Below the pieces are notes generated by a model. The model had not been told where the DNA came from and ran no database searches. It saw only the letters and a list, made by a program, of their open reading frames with translations. Shown in pieces: positions 1 to 7,700 of a stretch of DNA of 46,174 nt. Each line of letters opens with the position of its first letter. Position 1 is the stretch's first letter. The DNA comes from Candidatus Zixiibacteriota bacterium (GTDB lineage Bacteria > Zixibacteria > MSB-5A5 > SM23-73-2): NCBI GenBank assembly GCA_030615745.1, contig JAUWYR010000018.1:1-46174 (forward strand), read 5' to 3'. The translations under genes and the position numbers were made by a program.

Positions 1-1
1 C

Positions 2-628
2 CCCAGGGAATTCCATCCAATGCTGAAAAAGATAGCAGAAAAATATGACATACTTTTGGTTATGGATGAGATTCAGTCAGGAATGGGCAGAACCGGTAAG
101 ATGTTGGCTATCGAGCACTGGGGAGTTGTCCCGGATATAATAGCCTTAGCTAAGGCATTAGCTTCAGGGATGCCCTTAGGTGCTTGTGTTGCTCCAAAAG
201 AGCTGATGTCCTGGGAGCCAGGAGCTCATTCAACCACCTTTGGAGGAAATCCCATCTCCTGTGCTGCCTCATTAGCCACGATTAAACTCTTAGAAGGCGG
301 ATTGGTTAATAATGCTGAGAAGATGGGCAAATTCATTTTAAAAAGGCTTAAAACCATCCGGGATAAATCTAAAATTATTGGCGATGTTAGAGGAATTGGT
401 CTGATGATCGGAATCGAGCTGGTCAAAAGTAAAAAGACTAAAGAGCCAGCACCGGAATATGCACACTCTTTGGCACAGGAATGTTTTAGAAACGGTCTTA
501 TGATCTTAGAATGTGGACCTAATTCTGTGAGATTTATTCCCCCTTTGACAATCGATGAGGAGACTGCAGATATAGGTCTAAAGATATTTGAAAAATCCTT
601 AGCCAGAGTGGAAAAATCCAAAAGATAA
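2..628 (+). CDS. Class III aminotransferase, C-terminal part (5' end outside window)
   Basis: The frame is open from base 2, so the N-terminal part of the gene lies upstream of the window. The visible ~208 residues carry the class III (ornithine/4-aminobutyrate type) PLP-enzyme core: the cofactor-binding Asp in VMDEIQSGMGRTGK, the PLP lysine in DIIALAKALASGMPLGA, and the substrate-side motif HSTTFGGNPISCAA. The family moves an amino group from an omega-amine or amino acid to 2-oxoglutarate; archaeal relatives also include broad amino-acid racemases, so the substrate cannot be fixed from this fragment. It precedes sucC on the same strand after a repeat-filled gap of 96 bases; a link between 4-aminobutyrate breakdown and succinyl-CoA is possible but unproven. 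Family call is firm, substrate is not. Confidence 0.85.
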   Translation, partial: PREFHPMLKKIAEKYDILLVMDEIQSGMGRTGKMLAIEHWGVVPDIIALAKALASGMPLGACVAPKELMSWEPGAHSTTFGGNPISCAASLATIKLLEGGLVNNAEKMGKFILKRLKTIRDKSKIIGDVRGIGLMIGIELVKSKKTKEPAPEYAHSLAQECFRNGLMILECGPNSVRFIPPLTIDEETADIGLKIFEKSLARVEKSKR

Positions 629-630
629 AG

Positions 631-689
631 TTCTCTGGAGTATGCGAAGCATCTTGACGATAAAGCTTTAGCTTTATCTTTTCAGAGAA
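631..689. repeat. Composite palindromic element (double-hairpin family, AAAGCT type)
   Basis: An outer inverted repeat (TTCTCTG at 631-637 with CAGAGAA at 683-689) encloses a perfect hairpin, GATAAAGCT / AGCTTTATC (659-667 and 670-678). The stretch TGCGAAGCATCTTGACGATA is also found, reverse-complemented, in the element at 35991-36082. It fills the gap between the aminotransferase and sucC. Confidence 0.7.
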
Positions 690-724
690 AAGTTATGTTC
701 AATTTTTAAAAACGGAGCTCTGCC

Positions 725-1918
725 TTGAGACTTTACGAGTTTGAGGCTAAAAAGATTCTCTCTGAGTTTGGAATTCCTGTTCCACAGGGGAAAGTGATTA
801 CATCATCTGAGCAGGCGAAAAGGTTTGCAGAAGATCTGAAAAAACCTGTGGTCTTGAAATCTCAGATACTCTCCGGCGGAAGGGGTAAAGCTGGCGGGAT
901 AAAATTTGCACAGACTCCGGATGAGGCATATTCATCTGCTAAAGAGCTTTTTTCCTTAAAGATTAAAGGATTCCCAGTTGAGAAGATTCTTTTAGATGAG
1001 AGATTAGAGATAGAGAAAGAGTATTATATTGGAGTGACTTTAGACAGGTTGAATTATAAAATAGTTGTCATCGCAAGTTCAGAAGGTGGAGTTGAAATTG
1101 AGGAGATTGCAAAAAAACATCCTGAGAAGATAAAAAAAATTGGTCTGGATATAGATGAAAAGCTTTTTAGCTTTCAGGCTTTTGGTTTAGCTAAAATGAT
1201 TGGAATCGAAAGCTCTGATATCAGGACAGTAGGTAATATTATTTTGACTTTGTGGAAACTTTACAAAAGATATGATGCGAAATTGGTTGAGATAAATCCT
1301 TTGGTTTTGACTAAGGATAAAAAAATTGTAGCCTGTGATGCCAGGATGAGCGTGGATGATGATTCTTTGTTCCGTCATCCTGAGCTTGAGAAGATGGGCG
1401 TGGAAAAACGCCACGAGGAAGGGGAGATGACCCAGAGGGAAAAGAAAGCTAAAGAGTGGGGTATACCATATCTGGATTTGGATGGAGAGGTTGGTATGTT
1501 TCCCGGAGGAGCGGGATTCGGGATAATGGGTAACGATTTTATCAATTATTTCGGAGGTAAACCTGCTAATTTCATGGATTCAGGAGGAGGACCAACACCT
1601 GAGAGATTAGCCCAGATGCTGGTCTTGTTAGATGAGAATCCCAAGGTGAAGGCGATATTCGGGGCAAGGTTCGGAGGGATCTCAAGGTGCGATGATTTTG
1701 CCAAAGGTGTGGTGATTTTTTTAAAAGAGCACGGTCTTTCCAAACCGATGGTCTTGAGGATGACAGGAAATATGTGGAAACAGGGTCTGGAGATTTTTGA
1801 AAAAGCAAAAAAGGATAATCCTGAGCTATTTAAAAATATAGAGATTCATGGTATCGGTACCCCGATCGAGGATATAGCTAAAAGGGCAGTGGAGCTGGCG
1901 AAGAAGGCGAAAAAGTAG
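725..1918 (+). CDS. sucC: Succinyl-CoA ligase (ADP/GDP-forming) beta subunit
   Basis: Catalyses, with SucD, succinyl-CoA + NDP + Pi to succinate + CoA + NTP in the TCA cycle. The 397-residue product has the family's usual length and layout: an N-terminal ATP-grasp domain starting MRLYEFEAKKIL with the nucleotide-binding stretch KSQILSGGRGKAGG (about residues 44-57), then a C-terminal CoA-ligase domain with GGAGFGIMGNDFINYFGGKP and the MDSGGGP turn. The start is a TTG; it is supported by the conserved first residues and by GGAG at 714-717, about seven bases upstream. sucD follows after a 172-base gap full of repeats, so the two are probably co-transcribed but not tightly coupled. Confidence 0.95.
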   Translation: MRLYEFEAKKILSEFGIPVPQGKVITSSEQAKRFAEDLKKPVVLKSQILSGGRGKAGGIKFAQTPDEAYSSAKELFSLKIKGFPVEKILLDERLEIEKEYYIGVTLDRLNYKIVVIASSEGGVEIEEIAKKHPEKIKKIGLDIDEKLFSFQAFGLAKMIGIESSDIRTVGNIILTLWKLYKRYDAKLVEINPLVLTKDKKIVACDARMSVDDDSLFRHPELEKMGVEKRHEEGEMTQREKKAKEWGIPYLDLDGEVGMFPGGAGFGIMGNDFINYFGGKPANFMDSGGGPTPERLAQMLVLLDENPKVKAIFGARFGGISRCDDFAKGVVIFLKEHGLSKPMVLRMTGNMWKQGLEIFEKAKKDNPELFKNIEIHGIGTPIEDIAKRAVELAKKAKK

Positions 1919-1997
1919 GCAGTAGGCAGTATACAGTAGGCAGACAAAGAAAGAAAGTAGGCAGTATGCAGTAGGCAGTAGGCAGACAAAGAAAGGG
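1915..1997. repeat. Short direct repeats (GTAGGCAG type) after sucC
   Basis: Two imperfect copies of a block built from GTAGGCAG and GTATRCAGTAGGCAG, each followed by ACAAAGAAAG, run from the sucC stop codon (the TAG is part of the first unit). Tandem structure suggests length variation between strains. Confidence 0.75.
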
Positions 1998-2039
1998 ACT
2001 TAGGTTTTGAGAAAAGGGAGCAAAAGAAGCATTTCGGTA

Positions 2040-2063
2040 GCCCACCTTGCCCCCAAGGTGGGC
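2040..2063. repeat. Hairpin GCCCACCTTG / CAAGGTGGGC
   Basis: A perfect 10-bp stem (2040-2049 with 2054-2063) and a CCCC loop lie 27 bases before sucD. Nearly the same sequence, reversed, lies at 40531-40552 next to thpR, so this is a dispersed palindrome, not a sucD-specific signal. Confidence 0.8.
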
Positions 2064-2090
2064 GAAGGCAAAAAGAGTTGAGACAAAGTT

Positions 2091-2957
2091 ATGGCGATCT
2101 TAGTTGACAAAAAAAGCAAGGTGATTGTTCAGGGGATCACCGGGACTTCTGGCAGGTTTCATACTGAGAGGATGCTTAAATACGGGACTAAAATAGTTTC
2201 TGGAACCTCACCAGGAAAAGGAGGTCAAAAAGTCTTTGACCTGCCGGTTTACGATACTGTTGAGGAATGTGTTAAAAATCAAAATGCAGATACCTCAGTG
2301 ATCTTTCTTCCTGCAAAGTTTGTTTTAGAAGCTGCGATTGAGGCTATCTATGCGGGGATAAAATTGGTTGTCGTTGTTCCTGAACATATTCCTATATTCG
2401 ATATGCTTTTGATCAGAAAAGAGGCGAAAAAACATGGTTCAACAGTGATCGGGGGTAACACCGCAGGGATAATAACTCCTGGCGAGACAAATATTGGGAT
2501 TATGCCAGACATAGCCTTTTCTCCGGGAAGGGTTGGAACAGTGTCGCGTTCCGGATCTTTAACTTACTATGTTGCTGATACATTAACCAGAACCGGATAT
2601 GGTGAATCGACCTGTGTGGGATTAGGAGGAGATCCGGTCTTAGGTTCCACATTTAATGAGATTCTGTCTTTGTTCGAAGAGGATGAGAAGACCAAAGCAA
2701 TTGTTCTGGTTGGTGAGATCGGTGGAGTTTATGAGGAGAAGGCAAAGGAGACCATAAAGAAAATGAAAAAGCCTGTTATTGCGATGGTTGGAGGGGTATT
2801 TGCACCCCAGGGCAAAAGGATGGGACATGCTGGAGCAATAGTTGAAGGAGAGATGGGGACTGCTCGGTCGAAACTCAAGGCTTTAGAGCAAGGTGGAGCG
2901 CATATTGCTAAGACTTTTTTGGATATACCGGAGATTTTGAGGAAGTTGAGGATTTAA
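2091..2957 (+). CDS. sucD: Succinyl-CoA ligase alpha subunit
   Basis: The 288-residue partner of SucC. It begins MAILVDKKSKVIVQGITGTSG, the CoA-binding Rossmann fold (GTSPGKGGQ about residues 43-51), and ends in the ligase domain. The phosphorylated catalytic histidine is H246 in the motif GHAGAIVEG; the region SRSGSLTYYVADTLTRTGYG is the conserved substrate loop. Length and domain order are standard. No strong ribosome-binding site precedes the ATG, but upstream starts are not open and the first residues match the family. It follows sucC on the same strand and is followed by three palindromes that probably end or buffer the transcript. Confidence 0.95.
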   Translation: MAILVDKKSKVIVQGITGTSGRFHTERMLKYGTKIVSGTSPGKGGQKVFDLPVYDTVEECVKNQNADTSVIFLPAKFVLEAAIEAIYAGIKLVVVVPEHIPIFDMLLIRKEAKKHGSTVIGGNTAGIITPGETNIGIMPDIAFSPGRVGTVSRSGSLTYYVADTLTRTGYGESTCVGLGGDPVLGSTFNEILSLFEEDEKTKAIVLVGEIGGVYEEKAKETIKKMKKPVIAMVGGVFAPQGKRMGHAGAIVEGEMGTARSKLKALEQGGAHIAKTFLDIPEILRKLRI

Positions 2958-2977
2958 AAGAAAGGTTTTTTATGGTG

Positions 2978-3003
2978 CTTGCCAGGTCCCCTGACCTGGC
3001 AAG
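2978..3003. repeat. Hairpin CTTGCCAGGTC-CCCT-GACCTGGCAAG
   Basis: A perfect 11-bp stem with CCCT loop, 20 bases after the sucD stop. A close relative (same loop, one wobble in the stem) is at 45251-45276, and the core GGTCCCCTGACC recurs at 14610-14623. No T-run follows, so it is a repeat first and a terminator only perhaps. Confidence 0.8.
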
Positions 3004-3014
3004 ATGAAGGTTTT

Positions 3015-3051
3015 CGTCGGGTCAGCCTGCCCGGCCAGGGGGGACCCGACG
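3015..3051. repeat. Inverted repeat CGTCGGGTC / GACCCGACG
   Basis: A 9-bp perfect inverted repeat with a GC-rich 19-base loop. It lies between the hairpin at 2978 and the one at 3072, so three palindromes stand in a row after sucD. The sequence resembles the imperfect inverted repeat at 14564-14620. Confidence 0.7.
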
Positions 3052-3071
3052 GGCACAAAAGGGATTTAGTT

Positions 3072-3102
3072 TGTAGGTCAAGCATCCCGTAGGGTGCTTG
3101 AC
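3072..3102. repeat. GTAGGTCAAGC hairpin, single-arm copy
   Basis: The 31 bases here are identical to 4567-4597. GTCAAGCA pairs with TGCTTGAC, and inside it CCC-GTA-GGG also pairs. It is the left half of the two-hairpin element seen complete at 4567-4644 and 9942-10015; the right half is missing. Confidence 0.85.
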
Positions 3103-3177
3103 AAAGCAAAATAAATATAGATTCTTTATCTCTTAGCTGTTGGAATCGAATTCAGTAAGAACAAGGAGAAAACATCA

Positions 3178-4482
3178 ATGGAGTTGATAGGAATAATCAT
3201 AGGAGCAATTGGATTAATCGTTGCTTTCTATTTCGGTATTAAATCATTGAAGACGAAGGTGCCTCCGGCACTTCAGCGTGACCTTGACAAAATAAAGACC
3301 CAACTGGATAATCTCAGCGTGTATGTGGATGGTCTTCCTCAAACTAAAGACAAAAAGAAGAAGGCTCTGTTTGAGAAGGGAATCTCTTTGATGACTGAGT
3401 ATAAATATGAACAAGCTATCGATTCATTCAGGGAATGCTTGGGGCTGGAGACGGACGGAAGTGCGAGGTCCGCTTTATTCCTCTTGATAGGAAACTGCTT
3501 TTACTCCAAAAGCAAATGGGATCAGGCTATGGGGAGTTACAAAGAAGCCTTAGATCGGGCGAAGCAAGCGCAAGATGAAGAAGGTCAAGCCGCGGCCTTG
3601 GGAAATCTGGGCTTGGTTTATCAGGACAAAGGGGAATGGGAAAAGGCGATAGAGTTTTTTAATAACAGTTTGAAGATTAAAGAGAAAATAGGAGATGAGC
3701 ATGGGATGGCTGGAACTTATCTTAATCTCGCAGTGGTCTATCGGCTTAAAGGTGATTGGGATAGGGCGAAGGAACTTCATGACAGGAGTTTGCAGATGTG
3801 CGAAGAAATTGGCGATGAGTATACGATATCACAGAATCTTATTGGTCTTGGTTTGGTCTATCAGTGTAAAGGGGAATGGGACAAGGCGATAGAGTTTTAT
3901 AATAAGAGCTTGAAGATTAAAGAAAAGATTGGTGATGAGCGTGGGGTAGCTTCCATCTTTAATAATATTGCTGGGGTTTACTTCTCGAAAGGTAAATGGG
4001 ATGAGGCAGGTGAGTTTTATGAGAACAGTTTAAAGATATATGAAAGAATCGGGGATGAATACGGCATATCTCAGAATTTTACCGGTTTGGGTAATGTGTA
4101 CCAAGAGAAAGAGATCTGGGATAAAGCGGTTGAGTTTTATAATAAAAGCTTGAATATAAAAGGGAAGATAGGAGATGAGCATGGGATGGCACAAACTTTT
4201 AATAATCTGGGGTCGATTTATCAGGACAAAGGTGAATGGGCTAAGGCGATTGAGTTTTATAATAAAGATTTAAAGATAAGCAGAAAGATCGGTGATGAGC
4301 ATGGGATGGCACAGACAAAGGCAAATATTGGAATCTTGTATAAGGAGCAAGGCAAAAAAGAGGAGGCAAGAAAATTATTAGAAGAAAGTTTGACAGTATT
4401 GGAGAGAATTGGTGATAGACATAATGCGGAGATTGTGAGAGAGCATTTGGAGGATTTGGAGAAAGAGGGGTCAACGGATTGA
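3178..4482 (+). CDS. Membrane-anchored tetratricopeptide-repeat protein
   Basis: A 434-residue protein with an N-terminal hydrophobic segment (residues about 3-22, ELIGIIIGAIGLIVAFYFGI) that likely anchors it in the inner membrane, a short charged linker, and then about eight TPR units of the 40-residue kinesin-light-chain type (units such as GEWDKAIEFYNKSLKIKEKI). The repeats are also similar at DNA level, roughly every 120 bases, so the array has expanded by duplication. TPR arrays bind partner proteins; no catalytic domain is visible and the partner is unknown. The ATG has AAGGAG (3163-3168) nine bases upstream. The coding end runs into a 16-base tandem repeat. Confidence 0.85.
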   Translation: MELIGIIIGAIGLIVAFYFGIKSLKTKVPPALQRDLDKIKTQLDNLSVYVDGLPQTKDKKKKALFEKGISLMTEYKYEQAIDSFRECLGLETDGSARSALFLLIGNCFYSKSKWDQAMGSYKEALDRAKQAQDEEGQAAALGNLGLVYQDKGEWEKAIEFFNNSLKIKEKIGDEHGMAGTYLNLAVVYRLKGDWDRAKELHDRSLQMCEEIGDEYTISQNLIGLGLVYQCKGEWDKAIEFYNKSLKIKEKIGDERGVASIFNNIAGVYFSKGKWDEAGEFYENSLKIYERIGDEYGISQNFTGLGNVYQEKEIWDKAVEFYNKSLNIKGKIGDEHGMAQTFNNLGSIYQDKGEWAKAIEFYNKDLKISRKIGDEHGMAQTKANIGILYKEQGKKEEARKLLEESLTVLERIGDRHNAEIVREHLEDLEKEGSTD

Positions 4483-4518
4483 ACTGTCAACGGATTGAAC
4501 TGTCAACGGATAGAGCGG
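4471..4518. repeat. 16-bp tandem repeat spanning the TPR gene stop
   Basis: TCAACGGATTGAACTG occurs exactly at 4471-4486 and 4487-4502 and a diverged third unit starts at 4503. The TGA stop of the TPR gene (4480-4482) lies inside unit one. Each unit carries its own TGA in that frame, so copy-number change would move nothing but the 3' UTR. Confidence 0.8.
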
Positions 4519-4531
4519 ATTGAGCGGATTT

Positions 4532-4552
4532 GCAGAGGGGTAAACCCTCTGC
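4532..4552. repeat. Hairpin GCAGAGGG / CCCTCTGC
   Basis: An 8-bp perfect stem (4532-4539 with 4545-4552) and a five-base loop, between the tandem repeat and the next palindrome. Together they make a compact array of non-coding repeats downstream of the TPR gene. Confidence 0.7.
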
Positions 4553-4566
4553 TACGCGGATAGATC

Positions 4567-4644
4567 TGTAGGTCAAGCATCCCGTAGGGTGCTTGACTGA
4601 AAAATAAAATTATGTCAAGTGGTCTGCGATACACTTGACCTACA
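4567..4644. repeat. Complete double-hairpin element (TGTAGGTCAAG family)
   Basis: Outer inverted repeat TGTAGGTCAAG (4567-4577) and CTTGACCTACA (4634-4644) encloses two separate hairpins: GTCAAGCA/TGCTTGAC on the left and GTCAAGTG/CACTTGAC (4614-4621, 4632-4639) on the right. The element ends 11 bases before the asparaginase ATG. The same design is at 9942-10015. Confidence 0.85.
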
Positions 4645-4655
4645 AAAAAATTTCT

Positions 4656-5666
4656 ATGCAGGAGATTTTGGTAAAAGTTTATCGGGGAAAGACGGTTGAA
4701 AGTGTCCATTTTGGCTCTGTAGCTGTTGTTGACTCAAAAGGTAAACTTATCTATTATTTAGGCGACCCTTATTTTGTAACCTATCTCCGCTCATCTGCAA
4801 AACCCTTTCAGGCAATTCCTGTGATAACCTCCGGTGCAGAAAAAGAGTTCGGACTTTTTCAAAAAGAGATAGCAATAATTTCTGGTTCTCATAATGGTCA
4901 GAAAATTCATACAGATATTGTTAAAAGTATCTTAAAGAAAATCGGTCTTTCTGAGAGATATTTGCAATGCGGGACTCATATCCCTCATTATTATACTGCT
5001 AATAACATAAAACCTCCCAAGGACAAAAAATTCACTCAGATTCATCATAATTGTTCTGGAAAACATGCGGGGATTTTGGCTTTGTGTGTATATTATGGCT
5101 GGGATTTAAAGAGTTATTTGAACGAAAAACATCCTGCTCAGAAGCTGATTCTGAAATACATCTCAGAGATATGTGAATATCCAAAGAAAAAAATAAAATT
5201 GGGAGTGGATGGTTGTGGAGTTCCAGTTCATAGTATGCCTTTGTATAATATGGCGCTTGGATTTGCAAATTTGGTCAACTTTAAATCTAATGACAAAAAG
5301 ATATCTTTTGCTTATAAGTTGATAGTTGATTCGATGAAAAAATATCCACAGATAGTCTCAGGTGTAGGAAGGTTAGATTTTGCATTGGCAAAAGCTTCAA
5401 ATAATGTTATATTAGCCAAAGCTGGAGGTGAAGCTTTGAACTGCTCCGGTGTTTTAACAAAAGGATTGGGAATTGCGGTGAAGATATCCGATGGCACGAG
5501 AAGAGCAATTGCGCCTGCTTTGATTCAGGCTTTAAAAGAGATGAAGCTATTAAATAAAACTCAGATACAAAAATTAAAAAATTTTGCACATCCTCAGATT
5601 AGAAATTTCAGAGGAGATAAGATTGGATATATAAAAGCAGATTTCAGATTAAAAAAGAGAGGATAA
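4656..5666 (+). CDS. Asparaginase, type II (PF06089-like) family
   Basis: Predicted to hydrolyse L-asparagine to aspartate and ammonia. The protein (336 residues from this ATG) matches the Rhizobium-type asparaginase family rather than the E. coli AnsA/AnsB fold: RSSAKPFQAIP near residue 50, SGSHNGQ near residue 90, HNCSGKHAG near residue 130, and DGCGVPVHSMPL near residue 185 are its conserved blocks. A TTG at 4635 is in frame but lies inside the palindromic element at 4567-4644, so the ATG at 4656 is preferred even though no clear ribosome-binding site is seen. The HD-domain gene follows after 15 bases with a good RBS, so both are probably one transcript. Confidence 0.85.
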   Translation: MQEILVKVYRGKTVESVHFGSVAVVDSKGKLIYYLGDPYFVTYLRSSAKPFQAIPVITSGAEKEFGLFQKEIAIISGSHNGQKIHTDIVKSILKKIGLSERYLQCGTHIPHYYTANNIKPPKDKKFTQIHHNCSGKHAGILALCVYYGWDLKSYLNEKHPAQKLILKYISEICEYPKKKIKLGVDGCGVPVHSMPLYNMALGFANLVNFKSNDKKISFAYKLIVDSMKKYPQIVSGVGRLDFALAKASNNVILAKAGGEALNCSGVLTKGLGIAVKISDGTRRAIAPALIQALKEMKLLNKTQIQKLKNFAHPQIRNFRGDKIGYIKADFRLKKRG

Positions 5667-5681
5667 TTCGAAGGAGCTTGT

Positions 5682-6221
5682 ATGAAAGATGAAATTTTAA
5701 AGCTTTTGCCAGAGATAAAAAAGATAAAGGATAAAGATTTAAAAGAAAAAGTTATTTTAACCTGGGAGGAGGGAATAAAATTGGGTGGCTGGAAACTTGA
5801 CGATCTTGAAAGAATCCCTTTTACCCTTCTTCTTCCCGATAATAGGATAAATTTAATCCATCACACCAGAGCAGTTACCAGTACCGCTTTGAAGATTGCT
5901 GAGGAGCTTATAGAATTTTATTCACCACAGATCAAGATAGACTTGGATGTTATACTGGCAGGAGGGATTTTGCACGATGTGGGAAAGCTTTTGGAATATA
6001 AAAAGGAAAAAGGAAAGTTTATAAAATCTGAAAGGGGAAAATATTTACGTCATCCCTTCTCAGGAGCTAACTTAGCTTATACCATCGGGATTCCTGCTGA
6101 GGTTATTCATACCATAGCAGCACATTCCAAAGAAGGTGATTATGGAAAAAGAACTATAGAGGGGATTATAATAAACCATTCTGATTTTATCAACTTTGAG
6201 ATATTAGGAGGGAAGACTTAA
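5682..6221 (+). CDS. HD-domain phosphohydrolase-like protein
   Basis: A 179-residue protein with a single HD domain (a metal-dependent phosphohydrolase fold). Visible metal-ligand positions are HHTRAV (about residues 64-69), the signature HD pair in GILHDVGKLLEY (about residues 100-111), and HPFSGANLA followed by HTIAAHSKEGD near residues 128-152. It resembles the small stand-alone HD proteins of archaea and deep-branching bacteria whose substrate is unknown; it has no synthetase or GGDEF domain. The start is well supported: AAGGAG sits eight bases before the ATG. Fifteen bases separate it from the asparaginase gene and trpB follows on the same strand. Confidence 0.8.
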   Translation: MKDEILKLLPEIKKIKDKDLKEKVILTWEEGIKLGGWKLDDLERIPFTLLLPDNRINLIHHTRAVTSTALKIAEELIEFYSPQIKIDLDVILAGGILHDVGKLLEYKKEKGKFIKSERGKYLRHPFSGANLAYTIGIPAEVIHTIAAHSKEGDYGKRTIEGIIINHSDFINFEILGGKT

Positions 6222-6262
6222 AAGAGATTTTTTTCTTTTAAAATAATAGATTGGAGGAGAAG

Positions 6263-7564
6263 ATGGGAACAAAATTCAATCAAGTTATTCTGACCCAAAA
6301 TGAGATGCCTGAAAGGTGGTATAATATCTTGCCAGACCTTCCTGAGCCTTTGCCTCCGCCAAAGGACCCGGAAGAAGGTGAATCGAGAATCAAGGTTTTG
6401 CCTGAGATACTCTTAGGGGAGTGCCTGAAGCAGGAATTCTCCGAGGAGAGGTGGATAGATATTCCTGAGGAGTTGCAGAAGATCTATTTTCAGGCAGGGA
6501 GACCAAGACCCTTATATAGAGCAATAAATCTTGAAAAGAAATTAGATACCCCAGCTCGACTTTACTATAAGTCAGAATTTTACAGCCCAACTGGCTCTCA
6601 TAAGGTCAACACCGCTTTGGCCCAAGCCTTTTATGCTAAAAAAGAGGGGTATGAAAGATTAGCAACTGAGACAGGAGCTGGTCAATGGGGAACTGCTTTG
6701 GCTTATGGAGCAGCTTTGGCTGGATTGAAATGCACGGTCTTTTGGGTCAGGGCAGTGCACAATTGGAAACACGATAGAAGAAATCTCATTGAGCTTTTTG
6801 GCGCTGAGGTTTATGCTTCACCCAGTAACAGGACTGAGTTCGGCAAAACTTTATATGAGAAAGACCCCGATCATCCTGGCTCTTTAGGAATCGCAATCTC
6901 CGAGGGAATCGAGGAGGCTAAAAAAGACCCTAAGGCTGTCTATTGTTTAGGCTCAGTCTTAAACCATGTGTTGATGCACCAGACCATAATAGGTCTTGAA
7001 ACAAAACTTCAGTTCGAGAAATTCGATTGTTATCCCGATATTATGATCTCCTGTTTAGGAGGCGGGTCTAATTTCGGAGGATTTGTCCTCCCCTTTGTGG
7101 GAGATGTCTTGACCCAGGGTAAAAAGATAAAGTTCATCGCAGCTCAGAGCAAAGCTGCTCCTAATCTGCAGGGTGAATACAGGTATGATTTCGCAGACCA
7201 CGCTGAACAGACACCTCTTTTAAAGATGTATACTATAGGTCACCAGACCCAGATGGTGCCGATAATGGGAGATGGGCTCAGGTATCATGGATGCTCACCT
7301 ATCATCAGTCTTTTAAGAGATAAAGGATATATCGATACTATCGCTTACCCGGAGGATGAAAAATATGTTTTTGAGAAGGCAAAGATTTTCATTCAGACCG
7401 AAGGTTACTTGCCTGCTCCTGAATCCGCATATTCTATCGCCACAGCTATTGATGAGGCGATAAAATGCAAAGAGAAAGGCGAAAAGAGGGTTATCGCTTT
7501 TAATGTGAGCGGGCATGGATTTTTGGACATTTACGGATATCGTGAGGTTCTGGGATTGAAATAA
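6263..7564 (+). CDS. trpB: Tryptophan synthase beta chain, TrpB2 type
   Basis: A PLP enzyme that joins indole (or related substrate) and serine to give tryptophan. The 433-residue product is of the TrpB2 class: it has the longer N-terminus (ILPDLPEPLPPPKDP), the PLP lysine K114 in SPTGSHKVNTA, the E-T-G-A-G-Q-W-G loop, and the glycine-rich phosphate site GGGSNFGG. TrpB2 proteins often occur without TrpA, and no trpA or other trp gene is near here, so salvage of indole or serine deamination are alternatives to classical biosynthesis. The ATG at 6263 is chosen over an in-frame TTG at 6251 because the strong GGAGGAG (6253-6259) lies between them. Confidence 0.92.
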   Translation: MGTKFNQVILTQNEMPERWYNILPDLPEPLPPPKDPEEGESRIKVLPEILLGECLKQEFSEERWIDIPEELQKIYFQAGRPRPLYRAINLEKKLDTPARLYYKSEFYSPTGSHKVNTALAQAFYAKKEGYERLATETGAGQWGTALAYGAALAGLKCTVFWVRAVHNWKHDRRNLIELFGAEVYASPSNRTEFGKTLYEKDPDHPGSLGIAISEGIEEAKKDPKAVYCLGSVLNHVLMHQTIIGLETKLQFEKFDCYPDIMISCLGGGSNFGGFVLPFVGDVLTQGKKIKFIAAQSKAAPNLQGEYRYDFADHAEQTPLLKMYTIGHQTQMVPIMGDGLRYHGCSPIISLLRDKGYIDTIAYPEDEKYVFEKAKIFIQTEGYLPAPESAYSIATAIDEAIKCKEKGEKRVIAFNVSGHGFLDIYGYREVLGLK

Positions 7565-7700
7565 AAATTTCTGTGATTGAGTTTTTTAAAGCGATTGTAG
7601 ATAGGTTGATCTCAGAAAGGATAAAGTTTGCGGTGAATATGAATTTGAGAAGTACTATGTTAAAAATGGTTATTACTTTTAAGTAGATTCAGAAATTACT

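Noticed and set aside
2971-3102. CRISPR array
   Set aside because: Three palindromes in a row are not equal-length direct repeats with unique spacers, and no cas gene is near.
4635-4655. Upstream TTG start for the asparaginase
   Set aside because: It lies inside the inverted-repeat element and lacks an RBS; family similarity begins at the ATG of 4656.
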